From: Betaproteobacteria bacterium HGW-Betaproteobacteria-9
Lineage (GTDB): Bacteria > Pseudomonadota > Gammaproteobacteria > Burkholderiales > Burkholderiaceae_C
Reading direction: 5' to 3'
NCBI GenBank assembly: GCA_002842215.1
Contig: PHCC01000022.1
Span: forward strand, 38,114-102,113
DNA length: 64,000 nucleotides
Shown here piece after piece: positions 32,443 to 41,057 of the stretch. Position 1 is the first letter of the stretch, and each line of letters opens with the position of its first letter. The position numbers were made by a program, and so were the translations under genes. Below the pieces are notes generated by a model, which had not been told where the DNA came from, did not search any database, and saw only the letters and a list, made by a program, of their open reading frames with translations.

Positions 32443-33432
32443 TCAATTGAATAGTGCGCTCACGTCTTTTCGCGACAGGCCTTTGTCTTTGCTGGTGTTT
32501 TCGCCCACCCCAGGCTCGCGATACGACTGGCTGGATGATGCAGAAATACTTGACGTCGTATCGCGAACGCTCCCTGCATCCGACCTGTGTACGGACACCA
32601 TTGCACGGTCGGAGGACCACTCTACATTCCAGTGCTCGAGACTGCCAATATCGACAAGGGCGTTGTTGAGCTCCAGCCGCCGCCGACGTAACGTGCCCTC
32701 GGGGGCAGAAGTGTGGTTGGTTGGCCAGACCCGGGCGGCCAGGGTAGACAGCCCGACGCGATACCGCTGTCCCTGCCTAACCCAAGTCGACAAAAAGGCA
32801 TGCACATGCATGGCGAGGTCGCTTTTCAACTTCAGCCGCTCACCCATCCACAATTTGGCGTATTGCTGCCCCAGAAACGAAGACGCAAGGCGATGATTGA
32901 CGGCCAGGTGGATGCGCCTGTCATCGCCCTCGAGCCAGACCATCAGAAACGCCTGACGAACATTCTTGGCCTCTGGTATCTCCTCCCAAACCACCACTTC
33001 GCACAGCCTGCGCAGACTTGCCCTGCGGATGGCAATCATCGAGCCGCCGTTTCTCGCACCACAGCGATGATTGAGCTCTTCCCAGGTCGTGCTGACCATC
33101 AGGGTGCAAGGCAGACCAACTCCGCCGTCGGGGTACATGTTGTCCCACAAGCGACTGGGCAGTGAGCGCCTGTCCGATTGGGACAGGGTGGCGCCCTCTC
33201 CCATCTCCACATACTGCTCACCCACAAGCTCCAGAACGGCCAGAAGCAGGGTCTGCTCCGGAATGCCAAGCGCCTCTCGCGCACTGAAGCGAAGCAAGTG
33301 GTCCTGACTCAACTCGTATGTCACATTGAGAGCTGGCCTTGTGCCCGCTTTCGGAAGGGGGCGGAACAGCAGGCTCAGACCCACCGGAGGGAAAAGGCGA
33401 ACAGGAAGCCGACGCAAGGCAGCGACGGTCAT
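32443..33432 (-). CDS. RepC-like plasmid replication initiator (IncQ type)
   Basis: The protein has 329 residues. The ATG at 33432 overlaps the repA-like stop as ATGA. Its place directly after a RepA-type helicase matches the repA-repC order of RSF1010/IncQ plasmids, where RepC binds iterons at oriV. A winged-helix-like part (HVHAFLSTWVRQGQRYRVGL, LAARVWP) is visible in the second half. The last 45 residues are Ser-rich and probably disordered. The call rests more on context than on strong motifs. No iterons were spotted nearby. Confidence 0.6.
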   Translation of the reverse strand: MTVAALRRLPVRLFPPVGLSLLFRPLPKAGTRPALNVTYELSQDHLLRFSAREALGIPEQTLLLAVLELVGEQYVEMGEGATLSQSDRRSLPSRLWDNMYPDGGVGLPCTLMVSTTWEELNHRCGARNGGSMIAIRRASLRRLCEVVVWEEIPEAKNVRQAFLMVWLEGDDRRIHLAVNHRLASSFLGQQYAKLWMGERLKLKSDLAMHVHAFLSTWVRQGQRYRVGLSTLAARVWPTNHTSAPEGTLRRRRLELNNALVDIGSLEHWNVEWSSDRAMVSVHRSDAGSVRDTTSSISASSSQSYREPGVGENTSKDKGLSRKDVSALFN

Positions 33433-34385
33433 GGCTGACTCCTTGTCGGGTTGCGCCTCCGGTTAGTCAACCCCTGTTCCGCTGAACTAGGCGGCAGAAC
33501 AGGGACGAGCACACCACCGGCAGTCCGCTTCAACAGAACGGGCACACGCCTTGCGGCGTAGTTCCCTTTTGCATCAGCAAGCACAACATACTGCGCTTCG
33601 TCAGTACCACCCACACCGTATTTCTTTAGCAGGTCTCGTCCAGCTGGCAGAAGATTCACCTGCCAACGTGCGTCGTCTTTGAGCGCGGTGGAGCCGCGTG
33701 ATGCGTCTGCTGTGTCTCCGTACCCTTGAGCTGCCGATGCACGACTGCTGTGGTGCGCGACGAGCACGGCAGCGCCTGTCTGGCTTGCCACACGCTTGAA
33801 AACGGACATGACTGCGGACATGGGCCCTGAAGCGTTCTCATCAGCCAGATGCAACTGCCGGAGCGGGTCGACGATGACAAGCCTGGCTCCTTCAGCCACC
33901 CAAAGCAATTCCTCCACGGTCTCCGTTGGCTCAAGTTCAGGCGAGAGCAAAGTAAGCCTCTTCGCCCCCGCCAGGGAGAACAAGAAGAGGTTGGTTTTCA
34001 GCCGCTCCAAGAACTCGTTCCAGGTCACCCCATCCGGCAAGACGTCTCTGAGTTCGAGCGAGCGAACGATGGCGTGGAGCCGAGTCCATAGGACTTCAGG
34101 CGGTTCTTCAGCAGCAACCATCACGACCTTCTGTGGTTCATCAGAATCGACAGAGGCTTGGTCGAGACCCAGCAACGGGTCACGACCAGCTAGACCTGCC
34201 GCCAGCAAGACTGCAAGCTGCAACTCAAGCATCGTTTTTCCCATCCCTCCAGGCCCCACAAGCAGACCCACGGTCCCAGCGGGCAGTCCGGGCAGCACGT
34301 AGTCGATTGCGGGTGCCGGGTTTTTCAACAGGTACTCGATATTCAAACGTTGTCCAAGCGCCTTGACCTGACGGTTCTCGCTCAT
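33429..34385 (-). CDS. RepA-like hexameric replicative helicase (RSF1010 type)
   Basis: The protein has 318 residues, slightly longer than RSF1010 RepA. A RecA-like core has Walker A GPGGMGKTML near 43-52, a catalytic-looking VAAEEPPEV, Walker B LVIVDPLRQLH and a VLVAHHSSR motif typical of the RepA/DnaB-like group. It would unwind the element's origin. The gene begins one base into the stop of the upstream HTH gene (TAATG) and its stop overlaps repC, so the three are coupled. Such a module in a tRNA-integrated element implies that the excised circle can replicate. Confidence 0.8.
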   Translation of the reverse strand: MSENRQVKALGQRLNIEYLLKNPAPAIDYVLPGLPAGTVGLLVGPGGMGKTMLELQLAVLLAAGLAGRDPLLGLDQASVDSDEPQKVVMVAAEEPPEVLWTRLHAIVRSLELRDVLPDGVTWNEFLERLKTNLFLFSLAGAKRLTLLSPELEPTETVEELLWVAEGARLVIVDPLRQLHLADENASGPMSAVMSVFKRVASQTGAAVLVAHHSSRASAAQGYGDTADASRGSTALKDDARWQVNLLPAGRDLLKKYGVGGTDEAQYVVLADAKGNYAARRVPVLLKRTAGGVLVPVLPPSSAEQGLTNRRRNPTRSQP

Positions 34386-34588
34386 TACTCATCTCCCGTC
34401 GAAGCAGAACATTCGGTCAACCAGCTCTCGATGTCTTCCGTGCGCCAGCGAAGAAGGCGGGTTCCAGGAATGACGAGTCTCGGTGGTACCGCCCCCGGGT
34501 TCCTAATGAGGTCCTTCCGGACCGTCTCCGGGCGGCGACCAAGTAATTTCGCCACTTCGGCGAGCGTGAGAAGTTGAAGCTTGTGCAT
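34385..34588 (-). CDS. Small helix-turn-helix (AlpA/excisionase-like) protein
   Basis: The protein has 67 residues from the ATG at 34588 (MHKLQLLTLAEV). The motif LTLAEVAKLLGRRPETVRKDL followed by ...LLRWRTEDIESWL is the MerR/AlpA-type DNA-binding fold of excisionases and small regulators. It is translationally coupled to repA by a one-base overlap, which suggests control of replication rather than excision. Confidence 0.75.
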   Translation of the reverse strand: MHKLQLLTLAEVAKLLGRRPETVRKDLIRNPGAVPPRLVIPGTRLLRWRTEDIESWLTECSASTGDE

Positions 34589-34720
34589 GTGTGCTTTCGT
34601 GAGATTTAGAAGGACACGCCGCCTGAGTCCGCTTCGCGTCCGCTGCCGACCGGTAGAGCCCACAGCAACACGTCTAGCGCTGGCTTTTTATTCGTCGTCT
34701 GCCCTTCGCTCACCAGGGCT

Positions 34721-35320
34721 TCAGCCCCGAGACTTGACCCAGCCCATGGCCTGCAGCGCGCGCAGCAACGATTCGCTCCCTGCTGTGCCGCCCTCCACAT
34801 GCTTCACGATGGCCTGCCAGTTTTCGTACACCTGAGACCGGCGCGAAGAGCCCGGCTTGGCCTTCCCGTACCTGCCACCTGCGACTGCCTTCGCTGCCGC
34901 CTCGAGACTGGAGACTGCATCGCGTAGCGGGTCTGTCGGCTGGTCTGCGGCGTGCGCGGGGCGCGGATGGACCTGAATGCCGGCCAAAGCCTCCTTCAGC
35001 GTCCTGAGCCGCGCCGCGGGCACCGAGGATTCATGGCTCAGAGCTGCGACCTGCTCCAGCAGGCGCTGGGCATCCTCCAGCCGCCACATAGGGTCTCTGT
35101 GTCGCGCTGCAGCAACCCTCCGTGCCTGCTCTTCCGAAAGACGGGCAGGCAAGAGAATCTGTTTTTCAACGAAGTCCAGCTCAGCGGGACTGAGCCGCAC
35201 CTTCAGTGGCTCAGGGACTGAAACGGCGTTGATGGGCAGACTGCCCACAAAAGTCTGCTCGGAGAAGCCGTGGGTGTTTCCACGGGTTTTTTTTGCGACC
35301 CATTTGGAGCGATAGAGCAT
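34721..35320 (-). CDS. Hypothetical protein of the replication module
   Basis: The protein has 199 residues from the ATG at 35320 (MLYRSKWVAKK). An ATG at 35356 is also possible. The N-terminus is basic, the middle helical and charged (LSEEQARRVAAARHRDPMWRLEDAQRLLEQ), and no catalytic motif is visible. It precedes the HTH-repA-repC genes on the same strand, separated by 132 bases, and may be a regulator or partitioning accessory. The function is unknown. Confidence 0.6.
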   Translation of the reverse strand: MLYRSKWVAKKTRGNTHGFSEQTFVGSLPINAVSVPEPLKVRLSPAELDFVEKQILLPARLSEEQARRVAAARHRDPMWRLEDAQRLLEQVAALSHESSVPAARLRTLKEALAGIQVHPRPAHAADQPTDPLRDAVSSLEAAAKAVAGGRYGKAKPGSSRRSQVYENWQAIVKHVEGGTAGSESLLRALQAMGWVKSRG

Positions 35321-35482
35321 GGCGCGGAGCCCGCGTCGTTTGATGTGCACGTGCACCTCCCTGTGGACAGTGATGCAGGGTGTAGCAACCGCGCTCGGCC
35401 AGGGCCCTAATCGCTACCTTCTTGACTCACGCCCAGACTGTTCTGTGAGGGCATTAGGACCGTTTTCCGTCGCCCAAGAAAA

Positions 35483-35502
35483 GAGCCCGCACAAGCGGGC
35501 TC
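35483..35502 (-). terminator. Rho-independent terminator
   Basis: A perfect 8-bp GC-rich stem (35483-35490 with 35495-35502) with an ACAA loop, followed by TTTTCTT on the minus strand. It lies 20 bases beyond the stop of the gene at 35523-36143. Confidence 0.85.
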
Positions 35503-35522
35503 AATCAGGTACAGAACACAAG

Positions 35523-36143
35523 TCAGTGAAGTGGCCCTTGGTAGCAAAGAACCAGCGACTCCGGCATAGAGACCGAGATTTCCTGCAGCTGAGGCTCTTT
35601 GACTGGTGCGACAAACAGTTCAGCGGCTATCACTCCTTTGTTGAAACGGGTTGGTGGCAGAACCTCTGCTCCACTTTGAGTGCCGTCAGACCTCAGCAGC
35701 TGTTGGACCAACTCTCGCGAGAGTTCACCCGGCATCAGCAGTGCGGTATCCCCACCAGCCTGGCCCAACGAAAACAGCGGAGGGCGCAACAGGCTTGCAC
35801 GGAGAAACGCCTGCGTTCTGGGCTCGTCAACTGCGAGCACGAACCGGTGCATCGCACCCTTCACGTAGTGTGAAATCGCAAGCAGGCGAGCTCCATTTGG
35901 CGATGGCGTAAGCGCTGCCTCAACCTGAACACCAGCGGCTCCCGCATGCAGCATGGACCACATGACTGGTCCAACATCGCCCGCAAGGACCCATCTGTCG
36001 TTGGCCATCGCCTTCGCTTCTGCGGGGTAGTCCTCCAGCATTTCTTTGGTCTCAAGCGGAGAGAACAGAACGGCGGTTGAAAGCAGGCCAGGTATCAACA
36101 AAAAGCCCGGCGGCAGAGTGGGCGGAGTAGTTTCTGAAAACAT
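35523..36143 (-). CDS. Hypothetical protein
   Basis: The protein has 206 residues. AAGGAA lies 8 bases before the ATG at 36143. It is mainly hydrophobic to neutral with no clear transmembrane segment, signal peptide or known motif. It is a single-gene unit with its own terminator at 35483-35502 and reads away from the structured region at 36.3-36.9 kb, which lies upstream of it. The function is unknown. Confidence 0.65.
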   Translation of the reverse strand: MFSETTPPTLPPGFLLIPGLLSTAVLFSPLETKEMLEDYPAEAKAMANDRWVLAGDVGPVMWSMLHAGAAGVQVEAALTPSPNGARLLAISHYVKGAMHRFVLAVDEPRTQAFLRASLLRPPLFSLGQAGGDTALLMPGELSRELVQQLLRSDGTQSGAEVLPPTRFNKGVIAAELFVAPVKEPQLQEISVSMPESLVLCYQGPLH

Positions 36144-36319
36144 GAGATTAGTTCCTTCGCGTCAACAGCGACGCAACCCGTATAGCGACGGCAACCGATG
36201 GCAAGCCACCGTTGAGCCAGCGTCATTCACGCGCCCGGCCCGAAGGCACCGGTCTGTCACCAACGAAGTAATCAGCAGGCGGACGGCGCGGCGTCCAGCC
36301 GCGTGCCATGACCATTGAG
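36144..36319. other. Upstream region of the 35523-36143 gene
   Basis: About 176 bases without a gene. It must contain the promoter of the minus-strand gene starting at 36143 (a TATACG-like element lies near 36180). No repeats comparable with the next segment were seen. Confidence 0.35.
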
Positions 36320-36876
36320 CTGGTGCGTGCAGAGGGACAGGTGCCCTTGCATCACTGCAACGGGAAACCAGTTGCTCGCGACCGGGTCGGCAAGGCGGTG
36401 CTAACCGCCGCCGCCCGTGCGCATGCCGTCCTTGGCAGAACCGGATTTGCCTGCCGGCAAATCATCGACCGGCCGGGCCCCTGGTCATCACCGGAAATAC
36501 GCCTGAGGTGATGGCCAGGGTAAGCCGGGGTCGAACGGCATGCAGGGAGCACAGTTGCGCCAGCCGCCCTGAAAGACATCCACCATAGAAAGCCGGTTTC
36601 GGGCGGCGGCGGTTAGCACCGGCGCAGCCGGCAGAAAAGACAGTCGCCTAGATGGACGTCGCGACGAACACGCTGCCGCCCACGCACCCCTTGGTGCGTG
36701 AGGCCTGACCAGGGGAAAGCAGAGCTGACCCAGGCCCTGGACAGGCCGTTCGGCAGGCCACGGTCCGGCTCAGATGAGACGTGGTGTGCTGGCTATCGCG
36801 GTCGGGTGGCAGTACATGTAGGTGGGTTCGCTACACGCTGGAACACCCACTTCGGCAGCGCACCTACCCCGACCGC
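36320..36876. ncRNA. Candidate large structured RNA, or cruciform-rich replication origin
   Basis: No convincing gene, but many perfect complementary stems. The largest is 22 bp (36396-36417 with 36600-36621). Inside it a 9-bp stem (36421-36429 with 36535-36543) encloses hairpins at 36444-36463 (8 bp) and 36479-36520 (14 bp, one wobble). Outside are a 7-bp stem (36376-36382 with 36658-36664) and an 8-bp hairpin with a four-base loop (36681-36700). CACGCACC at 36681 can also pair with 36322-36329. At the 3' end a 9-bp stem (36798-36806 with 36868-36876) stacks on a 7-bp stem (36818-36824 with 36861-36867). The nesting looks like a folded RNA. It does not contain the conserved boxes of RNase P RNA or group II domain V as I know them. 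An IncQ-like oriV is the main alternative. The strand is not decided. Confidence 0.5.
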
Positions 36877-36877
36877 A

Positions 36878-38035
36878 ATGAACCATCGAACGCACCAGCG
36901 CTATCCAACGAATGCACAACATGGTGCGGGTACGTCAGTCCCTGAGGTACGTTCAGATGCAACAAGTGGCCCGGAACCCGGCAACTCAGGGTCACGTCAG
37001 CGAGCTACCCTCGTGGCACCAAGCGGGGTAACTGCAGCATCCCGGCGGGTGTCAGGTGATGCGCCCAGGTCGGTCAAAGCAAGGCATCTGCTGCCGCGAC
37101 AGGCCGAACTGGAAGCGCTCAAGACGCTCGAGAGGTTCCGCGTCATTCGCACCATCGACGTGGCTGTTACCTGTTACCCCGAAAGAACCTTTAAAGCCGC
37201 ACTCACTGCGGCGCAGAGGACGGTCCGGCGGCTCGTCAAAAAGGACCTCATCCGTCGCTATCGGACGGACCGTTTTCAGACCGTGTACGGCCTCACCAAG
37301 AAGGGGGCCGACTGGCTTGACGAGCAAGGTGTTGAAGCGTCCTCATCCGTTCGCAGAGTGAGCGACATGACCAACCCGGAACATCGCCTCTGGCTTCAGT
37401 TTCTCGTGCTCTGCGCCCAGGCGCGGGGACTGAGGGCGCTGACGGAGTCGGAGCTGCTGGCGGAGCTCAACAGAGGTGTGACCGACCTGTCGAAAGCCCG
37501 ACAGGGCTACACAACGGTTCTCGTTCAGCGAGCAAAGGGTTCGACCAGACGAGAGCTCCGCCCGGACTGCGTGATTTTTGAAGAAGACGGAGCGACTTGG
37601 GTCGAGGTGGACCGCAGCAAGCGCGGTTCCGAACGCGAGGCATCACTGGCTGCGTTGGCAGGCGCCATCGGAAGAAAGGCCGCCGACGGAAAAGTCATTC
37701 GACGCGTGGTCGTCTTCTGCAAAACCGGGCGTATCGAACAGCGGGCTCTGGCAGTTCTACGCCGCCTGGCTGGGGAACTGGCACAGCACATCCTGATTGA
37801 GGGTCGTCAGCACTTGCGCGAAACAGAGCCAGGGACTTTCGAGGTCTGGACGGCGGCCCTGAAACCGCTGCCTGGAGAGCACTCTCAACTGGTCGACATG
37901 CGCACCGGGCACATCCTTGTCCAGCGACTGCCGATATGGCTTCCAAAGGTGCGCATCGACTCGAGCAACTCCCATTCGACTGCGGGCTGGTTCGGCGAAA
38001 ACTACCTGCCCCACCGGCGCCCAGGGGGATGGTGA
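36878..38035 (+). CDS. Replication-relaxation-family-like protein
   Basis: The protein has 385 residues if started at the ATG at 36878. The first 60 or so residues are Pro/Ser/Arg-rich and poorly coding in character, so the true start may be nearer 37050. Residues about 70-150 form a winged helix (LEALKTLERFRVIRTIDVA, RTVRRLVKKDLIRRY). A later segment (RPDCVIFEEDGATWVEVDRS) resembles the PD-(D/E)xK-like core of Replic_Relax proteins found on plasmids and integrative elements. The 9-bp stem ending at 36876 abuts the start codon and could control translation. The next gene is the SSB-like gene. Confidence 0.6.
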   Translation: MNHRTHQRYPTNAQHGAGTSVPEVRSDATSGPEPGNSGSRQRATLVAPSGVTAASRRVSGDAPRSVKARHLLPRQAELEALKTLERFRVIRTIDVAVTCYPERTFKAALTAAQRTVRRLVKKDLIRRYRTDRFQTVYGLTKKGADWLDEQGVEASSSVRRVSDMTNPEHRLWLQFLVLCAQARGLRALTESELLAELNRGVTDLSKARQGYTTVLVQRAKGSTRRELRPDCVIFEEDGATWVEVDRSKRGSEREASLAALAGAIGRKAADGKVIRRVVVFCKTGRIEQRALAVLRRLAGELAQHILIEGRQHLRETEPGTFEVWTAALKPLPGEHSQLVDMRTGHILVQRLPIWLPKVRIDSSNSHSTAGWFGENYLPHRRPGGW

Positions 38036-38141
38036 AACCGCGATTTTCCGAATGTTCGGCCTAGGGCGATGTGAACGAAATGCTGGTGCCTATACGGTTT
38101 GACGCCACTGCGTCAGACCTCAACCAACCAAGGACATCAAC

Positions 38142-38474
38142 GTGCAAGCATTTGGCAACGTGGCAACACAACCCGAGAAAAAGAAATCGAAAACCTCACA
38201 GCGCGAATACACCGAGTTCCGGATGGCCGAATCGCAACGAGGTGTGGATACCGAACCGACCTGGTACACCGTCCGCGTGTTCAAGGACACGCTGCCGCAT
38301 CTCGACAAAGGTGATTTCGTCAAAGTCACCGGCAAGCTCAAGACAGATTTCTATCTCTCGCGAGAAGGCAAACCAACCGGCACCCTGGTGCTCATCGCCT
38401 TCGAGGCCAGCAAGATTGCCCGTTCGGCCGCAGTGACACCCAGCGGCGCGGCCGCTGGCCACAGCGGAGACTGA
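38142..38474 (+). CDS. SSB-like single-stranded DNA-binding protein
   Basis: The protein has 110 residues. The start is a GTG with AAGGA upstream. An OB-fold pattern is visible: QAFGNVATQPE at the N-terminus, WYTVRVFKDT in the middle, and GDFVKVTGKLKTDFYLSREGKP. It is shorter than cellular SSB and lacks the acidic C-terminal tip, as is common for element-encoded copies. It would protect single strands during replication of the excised element. A strong terminator follows at 38501. Confidence 0.8.
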   Translation: MQAFGNVATQPEKKKSKTSQREYTEFRMAESQRGVDTEPTWYTVRVFKDTLPHLDKGDFVKVTGKLKTDFYLSREGKPTGTLVLIAFEASKIARSAAVTPSGAAAGHSGD

Positions 38475-38500
38475 CAGACCATCCAGTTCCTCATTCATGG

Positions 38501-38522
38501 CCGCCTTCGGGCGGCTTTTTTT
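38501..38522 (+). terminator. Rho-independent terminator after the SSB-like gene
   Basis: GCCGCC-TTCG-GGCGGC followed by six T residues, 27 bases beyond the stop codon. Confidence 0.92.
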
Positions 38523-38678
38523 CGCCTGCTTGCTTCGGGTACCACCCAGTCTGAACCGGACAAAACATGGCTCCAGAGGTCTGAGACGGCCAGTACCGGG
38601 CAGAAATATAAACACCTGTGAGTACACCAGTCAGAGCCTCTGCGGTCGCAGGGGACGCAATCTGACAGGAGAACTCTG

Positions 38679-39776
38679 ATGCCTGAAACCACCACCACCG
38701 CATCCATCTTTGCCCACAACGAGGACCTTGCACCCGCGGCCAAATCGGGAACTCAACGCCGGGAAACCCGCCCTGCCACCTTCGTAGACCTCGTGAGACT
38801 CTACAAGGCAGCAGGAGCTCTCCCCACAAAGAAAGCCCTACGCGAACTGCTTCTGACCATGGGCCTGAGGGCCGATACCGACACCGTCGACAGCTACCTC
38901 GAGATGTCAATGTTTATCCGGAATCGACGCAGCGAACGCACCAAGCGCCGGTTCCACGAACGATTTGGCTGCGACCCCGTCAAGGACGTCAGCTATCCAA
39001 GACTCACCCGGTTCGGGCCGCTGCCACAAGGCACGCCGACTCAACGACTGGAGGCCGTGCGCAAAGCGGCAATCTTGAAGTGCGTGAAGTCATGCTTCCG
39101 ACATGGAGCTGCCGGCGGCAGCTCATTCGAGGTCGAGTTTGCAGGTGTCTCTTCCCAGGTGAAGTACGAGGTCAATATGGGCTGCAACCGGGACACCTAC
39201 GGAGGCTCGTTCAAAGGCTGGCTGGCGCACGAGGACCATCACCACCTCTGTGTTCCTGCGGACTGGCGCAAGCGTGTCGAAATCAAGGGTCTGGCCATCC
39301 TGGACGGCATGATGACGCTGGACGCGCACCTCATTCACGAGCGTGACGGAGTGGCAGTGCATGCGGCTGTCTGGGCCAGGCAAAGCAGGGCATATCAGGT
39401 CGTCACGGAGCGCGGCTACCTCGCAACTGGACACGGTCTCGCGTTTCACGGCGAATCGGCGGAAGAAGCCACCAGAGGTCTGGAGCGCAAGCTCAGGGCA
39501 ATCGGTCGTGGCACTCCGGTCCCGGCCATGAATCTGGACGTCGAGGGCTTTGTCAGACGCTTCTCGAAGTACGCAAAGCTGATGGTGAGCATTGACGACG
39601 CGCGCGATACCGGGGCCTGCGAGTTCGGCATCCGCTCATGGTGCGAGGCCGTGGGAATCGACATAGAACAGCAGGAAGTCACCATGCAGCGACTCTTGCA
39701 GGGATTTGCAATTCGCCCGCAGGAAGAGGTGCGGCACACCGTGCTTCACGCCGTCCGTCACCGTCCTCGCAGCTGA
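38679..39776 (+). CDS. Hypothetical protein of the element backbone
   Basis: The protein has 365 residues, with a GGAG-type site 6 bases before the ATG. Residues about 30-85 look like a helical DNA-binding region (VDLVRLYKAAGALPTKKALRELL). A central part has two Cys and a His-rich run (CVKSCFRHG, HEDHHHLCVP). The C-terminal part is charged. I recognise no family. Its place between the SSB-like gene and an AlpA-type regulator suggests a replication, regulation or transfer role. No transfer motif such as a relaxase HUH triad can be confirmed. Confidence 0.65.
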   Translation: MPETTTTASIFAHNEDLAPAAKSGTQRRETRPATFVDLVRLYKAAGALPTKKALRELLLTMGLRADTDTVDSYLEMSMFIRNRRSERTKRRFHERFGCDPVKDVSYPRLTRFGPLPQGTPTQRLEAVRKAAILKCVKSCFRHGAAGGSSFEVEFAGVSSQVKYEVNMGCNRDTYGGSFKGWLAHEDHHHLCVPADWRKRVEIKGLAILDGMMTLDAHLIHERDGVAVHAAVWARQSRAYQVVTERGYLATGHGLAFHGESAEEATRGLERKLRAIGRGTPVPAMNLDVEGFVRRFSKYAKLMVSIDDARDTGACEFGIRSWCEAVGIDIEQQEVTMQRLLQGFAIRPQEEVRHTVLHAVRHRPRS

Positions 39777-39927
39777 GGGCCGCCCAGGAGCCATGTGAAC
39801 CCTGGTACAGGAGAACAGCCTGGACCGGGGTGCACCCTCGGAACACACTCTGGCCGGCAATCGACAGCATGCCCCAGCAGATAAAACCCATCGCTTCACT
39901 TGTGGTCAACAACCTGATGGTGCCTAC

Positions 39928-40200
39928 ATGACCGACCACATCTCCCTCCCCGCATCCAGCATTCCAGGCCGTGCAGACGCCGGCAGCGCCCCTCTCAGAA
40001 AATCCGAAGTGTGTGCCGAGCTGGGCATCTCCGAGCGCACGCTCAACAACCTAGTGACCCGCAAGGAGTTTCCACCGGGCGTGCGCATCGGCAAATGGGC
40101 CTACTGGACCCGAAAGGCGCTGGACAACTATCGCGCTCGCGCGTTCACCATGCAGGAGAACTGGACGCCGATGACACCGGGACGCGGCCGGCTTCGCTAA
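39928..40200 (+). CDS. AlpA/excisionase-like regulator
   Basis: The protein has 90 residues. The motif APLRKSEVCAELGISERTLN followed by ...GKWAYWTRKALDNY is the AlpA/Xis winged-helix pattern. It is the AlpA-like gene nearest to the integrase gene and is the better candidate of the two for the recombination directionality factor. It ends 17 bases before the convergent minus-strand unit. Confidence 0.75.
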   Translation: MTDHISLPASSIPGRADAGSAPLRKSEVCAELGISERTLNNLVTRKEFPPGVRIGKWAYWTRKALDNYRARAFTMQENWTPMTPGRGRLR

Positions 40201-40217
40201 AGCGCCCGGAGGCCCGG

Positions 40218-41042
40218 TCAATGCACAAGCATGCCAGGCTGCTCGTCATCGGCGGATAGCGTCATGTACTCTAGGCGCCACTGGGTCAGCTGGCGTGACT
40301 GCGCGATGGTGATTTCACTCTCGCAAAGGGTGATGCAGCTGCGCAGCTGGATGACCGAGAGGTCGGAGAGCCTTCCGCGCAGCGCCGACTCCACTTCCGT
40401 TGCGACATCTTCGGCAGCGTCCCTGGACTCCTCGGCATCTTTGCCTTCGGGATAGACGAGGACCACGTCCAGCACATAAGGGTCTCCGGAGGCGCGCTCC
40501 ACAAGCCCTCCAAGAAGCTTGAAGTTCACGTATGAGATTTGTGCGCCAAAGTCCTCAATCGCCTTCGCCAGCTTCTTGTCTGCCTTCGTCGTCTTCATCC
40601 TGTCTACAAACGCATTCGGAAATGCCGGTCGCTGGTACCGTGATGACAGCCACTCGCGCAGCACGCTCAGGCCCCTAGTATCCAGAACGAAAGCAGCATC
40701 CGGCTCGTGCGCAGCCAAGGCTGACTTGGGAATCGTGCACTTGCGGGTGGACACCAGTTCGACCACTTGGTCGTCGCCATCTTCCTGGAGCCGCAGATGC
40801 AGGGTCCTGGGCGCCTTGGCCCAGGCGTAGTTCCCATCCTCTTTGTCGACCGTGCGGCCGACGATGACCTCGACGTCCGGCTCAGCTACAAGGTTGTCGT
40901 TGGCGAGGTCACAGTCGTGCGAGACGACCATCACACAGGTGCATGCGGGGTCACTCTCATGCACCAGTCCGAGTGCGGTCGCGGTCGACTCCTTCAGGAC
41001 ACAGCCTTGTCGCCAGGGGGTCTCGCGCGACCAGCTTTCCAT
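40218..41042 (-). CDS. Unknown protein with SHDCDL motif
   Basis: The protein has 274 residues from the ATG at 41042, chosen because AGGAAG lies just upstream. A TTG at 41057 would add five residues. Residues near 38-48 read CVMVVSHDCDLAND. I have the impression that similar (S/Q)xxCD motifs occur in uncharacterised proteins of accessory loci, but I cannot name the family. No membrane segment is visible. It is the third gene of a tight operon with an HTH protein and a TIGR04255 protein, and may be the effector of that module, which is inference. Confidence 0.65.
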   Translation of the reverse strand: MESWSRETPWRQGCVLKESTATALGLVHESDPACTCVMVVSHDCDLANDNLVAEPDVEVIVGRTVDKEDGNYAWAKAPRTLHLRLQEDGDDQVVELVSTRKCTIPKSALAAHEPDAAFVLDTRGLSVLREWLSSRYQRPAFPNAFVDRMKTTKADKKLAKAIEDFGAQISYVNFKLLGGLVERASGDPYVLDVVLVYPEGKDAEESRDAAEDVATEVESALRGRLSDLSVIQLRSCITLCESEITIAQSRQLTQWRLEYMTLSADDEQPGMLVH

Positions 41043-41057
41043 CGGTCTTCCTGCCAA

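Noticed and set aside
36320..36876. RNase P RNA or a group II intron
   Set aside because: The stem-rich region lacks the GAGGAAAGTCCGGGC and ACAGAACCCGG boxes of RNase P and a recognisable domain V; no reverse transcriptase gene is present.
36698..36877. N-terminal extension of the replication-relaxation-like gene
   Set aside because: The extra 60 codons run through the paired stems of the structured region and have non-coding character.
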